A stretch of DNA of 64,000 nucleotides from Caulobacter segnis. GTDB taxonomy: Bacteria; Pseudomonadota; Alphaproteobacteria; Caulobacterales; Caulobacteraceae. Made by a program: the position numbers and the translations under genes. Numbering within the stretch: the stretch's first letter is position 1; every line of letters starts with the position of its first letter. Below are positions 54,706 to 62,783 of the stretch, piece after piece. The stretch covers positions 392,493-456,492 of the forward strand of contig NZ_JARQWW010000005.1 in assembly GCF_029543125.1 (NCBI RefSeq), read 5' to 3'. The notes under the pieces were generated by a model. That model saw only the letters and a list, made by a program, of their open reading frames with translations. It searched no databases and was not told where the DNA came from.

Positions 54706-55673
54706 GCCGCCCCGTCCGCAAGGTTCTGGTGATCAAGCTGGGCGCCCTGGGCGACTTCGTCCTGGCCCTGGCCGCCGCCCGCAAAATCCGCGAGGCGCAC
54801 CCCCAGGCGCATATCACCCTGCTGACCACTCCGCCCTATGAGGCCCTGGCCCAGGCCAGCCCCTATTTCGACGCGGTGGAGACCGACGGCCGGCCCGAAG
54901 ACGCCGCCGAGCTGCGCGCCATGCTGAAACGCATGCGCGGCGCCCGCTATGACCGGATCTACGACCTGCAGACCTCCGGCCGGTCGAGCCGCTATTTCTA
55001 CGCCCTGTGGCCCTTCGCGCCGAAGTGGTCCGGCATCGCCCCGGGCTCGGCCTTCCGCCACAAGAACCCCGACCGCGACCACATGCACACCCTGGAGCGG
55101 CAGGCGGATCAGCTGAAGGTCGCCGGCATCTGGCCGGACGCTCCCACCGCCCCGGGCGAGGCCCCCGCGCCGGACCTGACCTGGATGGCCGAGGCGCCGC
55201 TGAAGATCCGCCCCACCCGCCCCTTCGTCCTGCTGGTCCCCGGCGCCTCGGCCCATCGGCCGGAGAAGCGCTGGCCCGCCGAGCGGTTCAACGAGGTCGC
55301 CCGCTTCCTCGACGACGCCGGCTACGACGTGGTGGTCATCGGCGGTCCGCAGGAGAACGCCCTGGCCCGGATCATCGCCAAGGGCGCCAAGGGCGTGCGC
55401 GATCTGACCGGACGGACGGACTTCGCCCAGATCGCCGCCCTGGGCGCCAAGGCGGTTCTGGCCATCGGCAACGACACCGGCCCCCTGCACCTGATCACCG
55501 CCGCCGGCGCCCCGACCATCGCCCTGTTCTCCAGCGCGTCAGATCCGGCCCTATGCGCCCCGCGCGGCCACGTGACCATAGTGCGCTCGGACGACCTGAA
55601 CGACGTGCCGGCTGAAACCGTGCTGACCGCCGCCCGCGCCATGCTCCCGCAAAAGGAAAAGGCCCCCGCCTGA
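54702..55673 (+). CDS. Glycosyltransferase family 9 (heptosyltransferase-like)
   Basis: 323 residues. VLVIKLGALGDFVLALAAAR, then YDRIYDLQTSGRSSRYFYAL, and the C-terminal VLLVPGASAHRPEKRWPAER and GNDTGPLHLITAAGAPTIAL motifs are those of the WaaC/WaaF class. Together with the preceding GT4 gene it likely builds the LPS core; the exact sugar is not certain. Its stop lies in the terminator stem at 55661-55684. Confidence 0.9.
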   Translation: MSRPVRKVLVIKLGALGDFVLALAAARKIREAHPQAHITLLTTPPYEALAQASPYFDAVETDGRPEDAAELRAMLKRMRGARYDRIYDLQTSGRSSRYFYALWPFAPKWSGIAPGSAFRHKNPDRDHMHTLERQADQLKVAGIWPDAPTAPGEAPAPDLTWMAEAPLKIRPTRPFVLLVPGASAHRPEKRWPAERFNEVARFLDDAGYDVVVIGGPQENALARIIAKGAKGVRDLTGRTDFAQIAALGAKAVLAIGNDTGPLHLITAAGAPTIALFSSASDPALCAPRGHVTIVRSDDLNDVPAETVLTAARAMLPQKEKAPA

Positions 55674-55684
55674 CGGCGAGGGCC
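55661..55684. terminator. Bidirectional terminator between GT9 and BON genes
   Basis: GGCCCCCGCC and GGCGAGGGCC pair around TGAC. On the minus strand a TTTTCC tail follows, a good terminator for the BON gene; on the plus strand the tail is weak. Confidence 0.75.
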
Positions 55685-55709
55685 TCGACCATTCCGAATT
55701 TCGGAAACT

Positions 55710-56567
55710 CTAGCCCGGCGGAATCGAGCTGATCGCGCTGGTCAGGGACTCGTCGCTGGACGCGTTGACCCGCAGATTGTTCTGCACGTTGCTCACGCCG
55801 CTGATCGACTCCGCCAGGTTCTCCGCCCGGCGCTTGTCGTCACGGCTGCGCACCGTGCCCGTCAGGGTCACGTCCGCATCGCTCACCGACACGTCGATGT
55901 TCGAGGCGTCCAGCCACGCGTCGTCGGTCAGCCGGTCGTTGACGTCCTCACGGATGCGGTCGTCGGAGCGGCGATAGCCCTTCGGCCCCCGGCCGCGATG
56001 ATCGCCTCGCGCCACTTCACGGGCGCGGACGCGGGCCTCGGCCTCGTCGTCGCCGAAGAAGGCGGAGATGCGGTCGCCGGCCCGTTCGGCCCAGCTGCGC
56101 TCCTCGCCGGCCCGCCAGTCGCGGCCGCGCGACCGGTTGGCCTCGGCATAGGTCCCGCCGCCATAGCCGTACTCGTCCGCGCCATAGCCATAGGCGGAAT
56201 AGCGGCGGTTCTCCGGATGACGGTCACGATCGTAGTCGCCGTAGCGCGCCTGATTGTCGAGGCCCGGGTCATACCCGCCCCCAACGCCGTTCGGGTTGTA
56301 GCTCTGGTCGCCATAGCCACGGCCGTAATAGCTGCGGTCGTAGCCGGTCTGGCTGTAGCTGGTCGGCGTGCTGCGTTCGCCGTATTCCCGGCGATAGGCG
56401 CCGCGCCCGCCATAGCGGCGCTCGCGCTCCCGGTCATAATCGCTGGAATGGCGGCCGAAGTCGCGATCGGCGCCATATCCGCCTCGGCCGTCCTCGCGGC
56501 CTTCCCACCAGCTGCGGTCATCGCGCCAGTCGCGATCGCGGTCACTCCACCTGTTGTCGTCGGCCAT
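55710..56567 (-). CDS. BON-domain protein with long charged/aromatic N-terminal part
   Basis: 285 residues. Only about the last 80 form a BON domain (RIREDVNDRLTDDAWLDASN; VSVSDADVTLTGTVRSRDDK; ENLAESISGVSNVQNNLRVN). The first ~180 are low complexity, rich in Arg, Asp, Tyr and Gly (NRWSDRDRDWRDDRSWW; YGADEYGYGGGTYAEANRSR), without a signal peptide. BON domains bind phospholipids or protect the envelope. AAAGGAG precedes the ATG at 56567. Confidence 0.85.
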   Translation of the reverse strand: MADDNRWSDRDRDWRDDRSWWEGREDGRGGYGADRDFGRHSSDYDRERERRYGGRGAYRREYGERSTPTSYSQTGYDRSYYGRGYGDQSYNPNGVGGGYDPGLDNQARYGDYDRDRHPENRRYSAYGYGADEYGYGGGTYAEANRSRGRDWRAGEERSWAERAGDRISAFFGDDEAEARVRAREVARGDHRGRGPKGYRRSDDRIREDVNDRLTDDAWLDASNIDVSVSDADVTLTGTVRSRDDKRRAENLAESISGVSNVQNNLRVNASSDESLTSAISSIPPG

Positions 56568-56705
56568 GGTCGTTTCTCCTTTGTGGCGTTGGGACTTGTG
56601 GCGCGGGGGATCATTCGCCCGTCCCTGCGCATTAAACCCGCCGACGACCGGCCAAGTTTCTTCACCTCCAACGGCTATTTCCCAGCCTCTGTGGCTCGGC
56701 GCAGC

Positions 56706-56734
56706 TTGAAGAAAGGCGGTCCTTTCGTCATATA
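56706..56734 (+). promoter_or_regulatory. Candidate sigma-70 promoter of infC
   Basis: TTGAAG (56706-56711), 17-nt spacer, CATATA (56729-56734). A start near 56741 would yield a leader containing GGCGCAC-GT-GTGCGCC (56747-56762). Confidence 0.55.
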
Positions 56735-56796
56735 TCGAGCCAACGTGGCGCACGTGTGCGCCGCGCGATTGCTGTAACAGGTCCGGAGCACCGCCT

Positions 56797-57330
56797 ATTC
56801 GCCGTCCGATGCAAGCGCCCCCCGTCAAGGACGGGCCGCGCACCAATGATGAGATCCGCGTCCCGCGCGTCCTGCTGATCGACCAGAACGGCGAGAAGCA
56901 GGGGATCATGCCGACGTCCGCCGCCCTGGAGGCTGCGGAGGAAGTGGGTCTCGACCTGGTTGAAATCGTTCCGAACGCTGATCCGCCGGTCTGCAAGATC
57001 CTGGACTACGGCAAGTACAAGTTCCAGGAGCAGAAGAAAAAGAACGAGGCGCGCAAGCGCCAGAAGGTCGTCGAGATCAAGGAGATCAAGCTGCGGCCGA
57101 ACATCGACACTCACGACTACGACGTGAAGGCCAAGTCGATGCACCGCTTCTTCGAGGAAGGCGACAAGGTGAAGGTCACCCTGCGCTTCCGTGGTCGTGA
57201 AATGGCTCACCCCGAGCTGGGCATGAAGCTGCTCCAGAAGGTCAAGGCCGACTTCGAGGAAGTCGCCAAGGTCGAGTACGAGCCGCGCATGGAAGGCCGT
57301 CAGATGATCATGATCCTGGCCCCGCGCTAG
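56797..57330 (+). CDS. infC: Translation initiation factor IF-3, probable ATT start
   Basis: 177 residues. The ribosome binding site GGAG (56785-56788) is eight bases from ATT at 56797, giving [17 protein letters not shown], which I recognise as the common N terminus of alphaproteobacterial IF-3 (RRPxxAPPxxKDGPR). The ATG at 56809 has no ribosome binding site. Domains: N-terminal [19 protein letters not shown], linker [14 protein letters not shown]-terminal [20 protein letters not shown] and MILAPR. AUU starts are rejected by IF-3 itself, which gives autoregulation in E. coli. Confidence 0.9.
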   Translation: MRRPMQAPPVKDGPRTNDEIRVPRVLLIDQNGEKQGIMPTSAALEAAEEVGLDLVEIVPNADPPVCKILDYGKYKFQEQKKKNEARKRQKVVEIKEIKLRPNIDTHDYDVKAKSMHRFFEEGDKVKVTLRFRGREMAHPELGMKLLQKVKADFEEVAKVEYEPRMEGRQMIMILAPR

Positions 57331-57358
57331 GACACGACAATCCCTTGCGGAATAAGGC

Positions 57359-57386
57359 GCTCCGGCAGCAATGCCGGAGCGTTTTT
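57359..57386 (+). terminator. Rho-independent terminator after infC
   Basis: GCTCCGGCA, loop GCAA, TGCCGGAGC, then GTTTTTCG. Separates infC from the peptidase genes. Confidence 0.93.
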
Positions 57387-57453
57387 CGTTTGCGCGAACA
57401 CTCAGCGAACCCTACTCAAGATTCTTCCGATGGTTGTGCTTCAGTAGGGGTGC

Positions 57454-59397
57454 ATGAAGCGTCTTTTCCTGGCTGGCCTCCTCGCCTGCCTGTTCGCCGC
57501 CGCGTCCGTCAACGCCGCGCCGCTGGAGGCTTATGGCCGCCTGCCTGCTATTGAGGACCTTCAGATTTCGCCTGACGGCGCGATGATCGCCGGCTCGCTG
57601 ACGCTTCCGAATGACAAGCGCCAGATCATTGTGCGGAAACTGGCCGACAACAGCGTGGTCTATTTTATCGAGGGCGGCTCCGTGAAGGTCCGCGACCTCC
57701 GCTGGGCCAGCCCCCGTCACATCGTCATCACCACCTCACGCACAGCCTCCGCCCAAGGCATTCAGGGCGGACGCCGCGAGTATCTTTCCGCCCTGCTCAT
57801 CGACGTGACGACGAGTAAGACCAAACAGCTCCTCGCCAATGAGGAGGCCTCCATGAACGTGGTGACACGTCCGCCTGAGGTCCGCATGATCGACGGCGCG
57901 CCCTCATTGATCATTTACGGCTATCGCCACAAGACCGAACGCGGCGCGGACCGCTCACGCCTGTATCTCAGCGTCTTCCGCTATGATCTGGCCAGCGGCC
58001 GCACCTCCGTTCTGGCGCAAGGCGATGACGGCATTGATGACTGGGAGATCGGCCCGAGTGGAGAGGTTGTCGCGAAGTCTCTCTACAATCAGAGAAGCGG
58101 ACGCTGGCGCCTGTTGATCCGCGACGGCGCCGATTGGAAGACCGTCGCCGAGGAGGTGCTCCCACTTGGTTCGCCCAGCTTGCGGGGCTTGGGCCGCACG
58201 CCGGGGTCGGTGGTCACCCTGTCGCCCGCTGCGGCGCAGGAAGGCGATACGGCGGACGTCGGCGACGAGCAGAACCTGCGGGAATATCGAGCTGACGGCT
58301 CCTGGGATCTGCCGTCCAGCATGCGCGGCCTCATCTATGACCCTTCCAGCAGCCTGCTTATCGGCGCCAGTGAGCTGATCGGCGACCAAGGCCGCTATGT
58401 ATTCTTCGATCCAAAGGCGGACGCCGCCTGGAAGGCGATCGCCAAGGCCTATCCTGGCCAGCAAGTCTCGCTCACGTCCTGGAGCCAGAGCCGCCGCAAG
58501 ATCGTAGTCCGCGTCGAAGACCCCACCATGGGCCCAGCCTTCGCCCTGGCGGATCTCGACAAGAAGTCCGCCTCGTGGATCGGCGACGTATACAAGCTCG
58601 GCGAAGACGACGTCGCCCTTGTGAAGCCCGTCTCCTACAAAGCCCAGGACGGCCTCGACATCAGCGGCTACCTCACCCTTCCTCGCGGCAAGGATCCGAA
58701 GAAGCTCCCTTTGATCGTCCTGCCCCACGGCGGCCCGGCGACCCGCGACAGGCCAGGTTTCGACTGGTGGAGCCAGGCTCTCGCCTCACGTGGGTACGCG
58801 GTGCTTCAGCCGAACTTCCGAGGCTCGGACGGCTTCGGCGACCGCTTCCTCGCCGCCGGCTTCGGCGAATGGGGCCGCAAGATGCAGACTGACGTCAGCG
58901 ACGGCGTGAAGCATCTGGCCAAGGAAGGCGTCATCGACCTGAAACGGGTCTGCATCGTCGGCGCCAGCTACGGCGGCTATGCGGCCTTGGCCGGGGTGAC
59001 GGTGGAGCAAGGTCTCTATCGCTGCTCGGTCTCGGTCAACGGCGTCGCCGATTTGAAGAGGATGCTGCTGTCCACGCCGCGCCGCAGCTCGGTGCTCCGC
59101 TACTGGACGAACTTCATGGGTGTCGAAGGCGCTCGCGACCGCGACCTCGACGCGATTTCACCGGCCGTCCTCGCCGCCCGCGCGGACGCCCCAATCCTGT
59201 TGATCCACGGCAGGGACGACACGGTCGTACCCTATGACCAGAGCGTCCAGATGGCCCGCGCCCTCAAGCAGGCCGGCAAACCCCATGAATTCGTCACCCT
59301 TCCCGGCGAGGACCACTGGCTCTCCCGCGGCGACACCCGTCTGCAGATGCTGCAATCCACCGTCGCCTTCCTGGAGCGGGAGAACCCGCCGAACTGA
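57454..59397 (+). CDS. Exported S9-family serine peptidase (prolyl oligopeptidase fold)
   Basis: 647 residues; signal peptide MKRLFLAGLLACLFAAASVN then AAPLEAYGRLPAIEDL. N-terminal beta-propeller region, then an alpha/beta hydrolase domain with catalytic Ser505 (GASYGGYAAL), Asp589 (HGRDDTVVPY) and His621 (GEDHWLSRGD). WWSQALASRGYAVLQPNFRG and GEWGRKMQTDVSDGVKHLAK are shared with S9C/acylaminoacyl peptidases. Acts on small peptides in the periplasm. First of two tandem paralogues. Confidence 0.92.
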   Translation: MKRLFLAGLLACLFAAASVNAAPLEAYGRLPAIEDLQISPDGAMIAGSLTLPNDKRQIIVRKLADNSVVYFIEGGSVKVRDLRWASPRHIVITTSRTASAQGIQGGRREYLSALLIDVTTSKTKQLLANEEASMNVVTRPPEVRMIDGAPSLIIYGYRHKTERGADRSRLYLSVFRYDLASGRTSVLAQGDDGIDDWEIGPSGEVVAKSLYNQRSGRWRLLIRDGADWKTVAEEVLPLGSPSLRGLGRTPGSVVTLSPAAAQEGDTADVGDEQNLREYRADGSWDLPSSMRGLIYDPSSSLLIGASELIGDQGRYVFFDPKADAAWKAIAKAYPGQQVSLTSWSQSRRKIVVRVEDPTMGPAFALADLDKKSASWIGDVYKLGEDDVALVKPVSYKAQDGLDISGYLTLPRGKDPKKLPLIVLPHGGPATRDRPGFDWWSQALASRGYAVLQPNFRGSDGFGDRFLAAGFGEWGRKMQTDVSDGVKHLAKEGVIDLKRVCIVGASYGGYAALAGVTVEQGLYRCSVSVNGVADLKRMLLSTPRRSSVLRYWTNFMGVEGARDRDLDAISPAVLAARADAPILLIHGRDDTVVPYDQSVQMARALKQAGKPHEFVTLPGEDHWLSRGDTRLQMLQSTVAFLERENPPN

Positions 59398-59444
59398 CCT
59401 GCACGCCTACGCCGCACATTTCAGTCCGCCCTCTGAGAAACAGC

Positions 59445-61367
59445 ATGATCCGCACATTCAGCGCCCTCGCCTCCGCTTTCGTCCTGTCCCTCGCCAGCCC
59501 GGCGTTCGCCGCTCCGCTTGAGGCCTATGGCCGCCTGCCGAAGATTGAGGACGTCAACATCTCGCCTGACGGCAAGCGCTACGCTGTCTCCGGCACCAAT
59601 GGCGAGCAGCGCCTGCTGATCGTGCGCAGGGTCGAGGACGACAAGCTGGTCATCGCCATCGGCGCCGGCTCGCAGAAAATCCGCGACGTCCGCTGGGCGG
59701 GATCCGATCATCTGGTCGTCACCACTTCGCAGACCACCTCGGTCATGGACGTGGTCGGTGACCGGCGCGAGTGGATGACTTCCATCGTGCTCAACGTCGC
59801 CAAGAGCCGCGCCGGCCCGCTCCTCGCCAAGAAGGAGCAATCTATGAACGTGGTGGTGCGCATTCCGGAGGTGCGCATCATCAAGGGCCGCCCCATCATC
59901 TACGCCGAGGGCATTCACTTCCTCGACGATGTGGGCGTGGTCAGCGTCTTCCGTCACGACCCCTCCAACGGCAAGGTCGACCTTCTGCAGGCCGCCGACT
60001 TCGACATCAACGACTGGGAGATTTCTCCCACTGGCGTGCCGTTCGCCAAGTCCCTCTACAACCAGCAGTCGGGCCAATGGACTCTCCGCCTGCTCGGCCC
60101 GGAAGGGTGGACGCCGGTCGAAACCTCAATCCTTCCCTATGGCTCGCCCGGCATCGCGGGCCTTGGCCGTCAAGGCGCATCCGTCGTCACCTGGGCGCTG
60201 AAGAACGAAAACGGCGACGGGGTCTGGCGCGAGCACAGCCTCAACGGCTCGGTCGATCTGCCGCACGCTTTCGACGATCTGATTTTCGATCCCGGCACGA
60301 GCGCACTGATCGGCGGCTATGAGCTTGCCGGGGAAGTCGGCCGCCACACCTTTTTCAACCCAGCCGACACCGCCGCCTGGACTGCCGTGAGCGATCTCTA
60401 CAAGGGTCGGGCGACCCGGTTGATCTCCTGGTCCGTCAGCCGTCGTCAGATCATCGCACTGGTCGAAGACCCGGTCGCTGGCCCCGCCTATGCGCTGGTG
60501 GACCTGGACACCGGCGCCAATCGGCTCATCGGCCCCGTTTACCCCGAGCTGACACCGGACGACGTCGCCGAGGTGAAGCACATCTCCTACAAGGCCGCCG
60601 ACGGCCTGGAGCTGACGGGCTACCTCACCCTGCCGCGCGGAAAAGACCCCAAGAACCTGCCGCTGATCGTACTGCCCCACGGCGGCCCGGCGGCTCGCGA
60701 CACGCCGGGCTTCGACTGGTGGAGCCAAGCGCTGGCGGCGCGCGGCTACGCCGTGCTGCGACCTAACTACCGCGGATCGGAGGGCTTCGGCCGCCAGTTC
60801 CTCGAAGCCGGTTTCGGCGAGTGGGGCCGCAAGATGCAGACGGATCTGTCGGACGGCGTGCGAGACCTGGCCGGCAAGGGCGTGATCGATCCCAAGCGTG
60901 TCTGCATCGTGGGCGCCAGCTATGGCGGCTATGCCGCCCTGGCCGGGACCACCCTCGAAAAAGGCGTCTATCGCTGCGCCGTCTCGGTAGCCGGCGTATC
61001 GGACCTCAAGCAGATGGTCACCCAGACGCCCCGCCCTTATGGGAGCTCGAACCGCAACGCCCGCACCCGCTACTGGCTGCGCTTCTGGGGCGTGGATGAT
61101 CGCCGCAGCCCGGACCTCGCCGCCATCTCCCCCGCCCAGCAGGCAGCCAAGGCCGACGCGCCGATCCTGCTGATCCACGGCAAGGACGACACCGTCGTTC
61201 CCTACGAGCAGACCCGCCTCATGGCCGACGCCCTGACCAAGGCCGGCAAGAAGGTCGAGGTCGTCACCCTTCCTGGCGAGGACCACGGGCTCTCACGCGG
61301 CGACACGCGGCTGCAGATGCTTCAGGCCACCGTCGCCTTTCTGGAGAAGGAAAATCCGCCACAATAG
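59445..61367 (+). CDS. Exported S9-family serine peptidase, tandem paralogue
   Basis: 640 residues; signal peptide MIRTFSALASAFVLSLASPA then FAAPLEAYGRLPKIEDVN. Catalytic Ser492 (GASYGGYAAL), Asp582 (HGKDDTVVPY) and His614 (GEDHGLSRGD). Very close to the upstream gene across WWSQALAARGYAVLRPNYRG and GEWGRKMQTDLSDGVRDLAG. The propeller halves differ more than the catalytic halves. 47 nt separate the two genes, so they are probably co-transcribed. Confidence 0.92.
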   Translation: MIRTFSALASAFVLSLASPAFAAPLEAYGRLPKIEDVNISPDGKRYAVSGTNGEQRLLIVRRVEDDKLVIAIGAGSQKIRDVRWAGSDHLVVTTSQTTSVMDVVGDRREWMTSIVLNVAKSRAGPLLAKKEQSMNVVVRIPEVRIIKGRPIIYAEGIHFLDDVGVVSVFRHDPSNGKVDLLQAADFDINDWEISPTGVPFAKSLYNQQSGQWTLRLLGPEGWTPVETSILPYGSPGIAGLGRQGASVVTWALKNENGDGVWREHSLNGSVDLPHAFDDLIFDPGTSALIGGYELAGEVGRHTFFNPADTAAWTAVSDLYKGRATRLISWSVSRRQIIALVEDPVAGPAYALVDLDTGANRLIGPVYPELTPDDVAEVKHISYKAADGLELTGYLTLPRGKDPKNLPLIVLPHGGPAARDTPGFDWWSQALAARGYAVLRPNYRGSEGFGRQFLEAGFGEWGRKMQTDLSDGVRDLAGKGVIDPKRVCIVGASYGGYAALAGTTLEKGVYRCAVSVAGVSDLKQMVTQTPRPYGSSNRNARTRYWLRFWGVDDRRSPDLAAISPAQQAAKADAPILLIHGKDDTVVPYEQTRLMADALTKAGKKVEVVTLPGEDHGLSRGDTRLQMLQATVAFLEKENPPQ

Positions 61368-61439
61368 CCAAGCTGGACTGTAGGCGGGTTCCGTGAGCAG
61401 ATCGCGGGCCCGCTCTAGGCGCCCCTGCCGAGAATTCCC

Positions 61440-61474
61440 TTGCGCCGGACATATGTAAGTAGTTACATAAATCC
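61440..61474 (+). promoter_or_regulatory. Promoter and palindromic operator of marR-type gene
   Basis: TATGTAA-GTAG-TTACATA (61452-61469) is a perfect dyad five bases before the ATG at 61475. TTGCGC (61440-61445) and TACATA (61464-61469) could be -35 and -10 with 18 nt between. That would put the transcript start at about the ATG, with the operator over the -10. Confidence 0.5.
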
Positions 61475-61963
61475 ATGGACTATATAGCGAAAAAGGGAGC
61501 GTCGGCCTTCGGTTCACGTCTCCGCCGCCTCATCGACCGCCTCGACCGTGAGGTTCAGGAAATTTACCGCGGGGCGGAGGTCGCCTTCGAGCCCCGCTGG
61601 TTCTCCGCCTTCATCGCCATCCGCGACGCCGGCTCCCTCACCGTAGGCGAGATCGCCGAGCGGACGGGCGTGACCCACGCCGCCGTCAGCCAGGTGCGCT
61701 CCGCCATGGAAGCCGCCGGCCTGGTGCAGTCCGAATCCGATCCCAGCGACGGCCGGGTCAAACGCCTCAGCCTCACCCCCAAGGGCATCGAGGAGGCCAA
61801 GCGCATGGAGCCCCTGTGGACCGCCATCGCCGCCGCCACAAACCAGTTCCTGGGCGAAGGCGCGCCGCAGATGCTGGCCCAACTGGACGGCGTGGACGCC
61901 GCCCTTTCCCGTCAGGGTTTGAAGGACCGCGTCGCCGAGCTGATGAAGGCGCAGGGGAAATAG
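61475..61963 (+). CDS. MarR-family transcriptional regulator
   Basis: 162 residues. Winged helix: DAGSLTVGEIAERTGVTHAA, VSQVRSAMEAAGLVQSESDP, SDGRVKRLSLTPKGIEEAKR, with flanking dimer helices. Unlike neighbouring genes it has no ribosome binding site, and its ATG is five bases after a palindrome, so the mRNA may be leaderless. Family members sense small ligands and usually repress their own promoter and nearby genes. The S9 peptidases end 107 nt upstream on the same strand. Confidence 0.9.
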   Translation: MDYIAKKGASAFGSRLRRLIDRLDREVQEIYRGAEVAFEPRWFSAFIAIRDAGSLTVGEIAERTGVTHAAVSQVRSAMEAAGLVQSESDPSDGRVKRLSLTPKGIEEAKRMEPLWTAIAAATNQFLGEGAPQMLAQLDGVDAALSRQGLKDRVAELMKAQGK

Positions 61964-61964
61964 A

Positions 61965-61994
61965 GCCGGCAGCCTTGCCAGCCGGCGCCTTTTG
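61965..61994 (+). terminator. Terminator after marR-type gene
   Basis: GCCGGC (61965-61970) and GCCGGC (61981-61986), with a short T-rich tail (CTTTTG). The six-pair stem is modest. Confidence 0.55.
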
Positions 61995-62063
61995 CCCTAG
62001 AGACACCGCCTTTCCGGAACCGCCTGGCCATTTTGGCATGCCATGGCGGTTCGTCATGCTTTT

Positions 62064-62092
62064 AGAGGACGGCGCTTCGGCGTCGACGCGAA
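62064..62092 (+). promoter_or_regulatory. Structured leader between the ribosome binding site and rpmI
   Basis: AGAGGA (62064-62069) is 23 nt before the ATG. A GGCGC-TTCG-GCGTC hairpin (62071-62084) with a stable UUCG loop lies between, which would bring the site to an effective nine bases. Confidence 0.4.
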
Positions 62093-62293
62093 ATGCCTAA
62101 GTTGAAGACTAAGTCGGGCGCCAAAAAGCGCTTCAAACTGACGGCCACGGGCAAGCTGAAAGCCGGCGTCGCCGGCAAGCGCCACCGTCTGATCAGCCAC
62201 AACGGCAAGTACATCCGCCAGCAGCGCGGCACGAAGGTCATGAGCGAAGCGGACGCCCGCATCATCAAGACCTACCTGCCCTACGGCCTGTAA
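62093..62293 (+). CDS. rpmI: Ribosomal protein bL35
   Basis: 66 residues: [40 protein letters not shown], then [20 protein letters not shown]. Basic, standard length for bL35. Followed by rplT at 15 nt. The family order infC-rpmI-rplT is broken here by the peptidases and marR, which lie between infC and this gene. Confidence 0.96.
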   Translation: MPKLKTKSGAKKRFKLTATGKLKAGVAGKRHRLISHNGKYIRQQRGTKVMSEADARIIKTYLPYGL

Positions 62294-62308
62294 GAGGAGC
62301 GCTGAACA

Positions 62309-62665
62309 ATGGCTCGCGTTAAACGGGGCGTCGTCGCCCACGCCAAGCACAAGAAGGTTCTGGAGCAGGCCAAGGGTTTCTACGGCCGCCGCAAGAACAC
62401 CATCCGCGCCGCCAAGGCCGCGGTGGACAAGGCCGGTCAGTACGCCTACCGCGACCGCAAGGTCCGCAAGCGTAACTTCCGCTCGCTCTGGATCCAGCGC
62501 ATCAACGCCGCTGCGCGTCTGGAAGGCTTCACCTACTCGCAGTTCATCCACGGCCTGGACAAGTCCGGCGTCGAGATCGACCGCAAGGTCCTGGCCGACA
62601 TCGCCGGTCAAGATCCGGCTGCGTTTAAGGCCATCGCCGACAAGGTTCGCGCCGCGCTGGCTTAA
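62309..62665 (+). CDS. rplT: Ribosomal protein bL20
   Basis: 118 residues: [60 protein letters not shown] and [16 protein letters not shown]. An early 50S assembly protein, and in E. coli a translational repressor of this operon. AGAGGAGCG before the ATG. Confidence 0.97.
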   Translation: MARVKRGVVAHAKHKKVLEQAKGFYGRRKNTIRAAKAAVDKAGQYAYRDRKVRKRNFRSLWIQRINAAARLEGFTYSQFIHGLDKSGVEIDRKVLADIAGQDPAAFKAIADKVRAALA

Positions 62666-62697
62666 GGTCTTGGGGCTGTAGTCCCTCGAGTTTGAAA

Positions 62698-62727
62698 AGC
62701 CCTCCGGTGCGAACCGGGGGGCTTTTT
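62698..62727 (+). terminator. Terminator between rplT and pheS
   Basis: AGCCCTCCGGT, GCGA loop, ACCGGGGGGCT, then TTTT. Eleven pairs with one G-T wobble. May end most rplT transcripts before pheS. Confidence 0.85.
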
Positions 62728-62783
62728 GCTGCGCGCTTATCCAGTTTCAACGCGGTCCGAAACCGCCTAGATCACAACCCATC

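Noticed and set aside
62666..62783. Phe-rich leader peptide attenuator before pheS
   Set aside because: The terminator is present, but no short ORF with Phe codons is visible.
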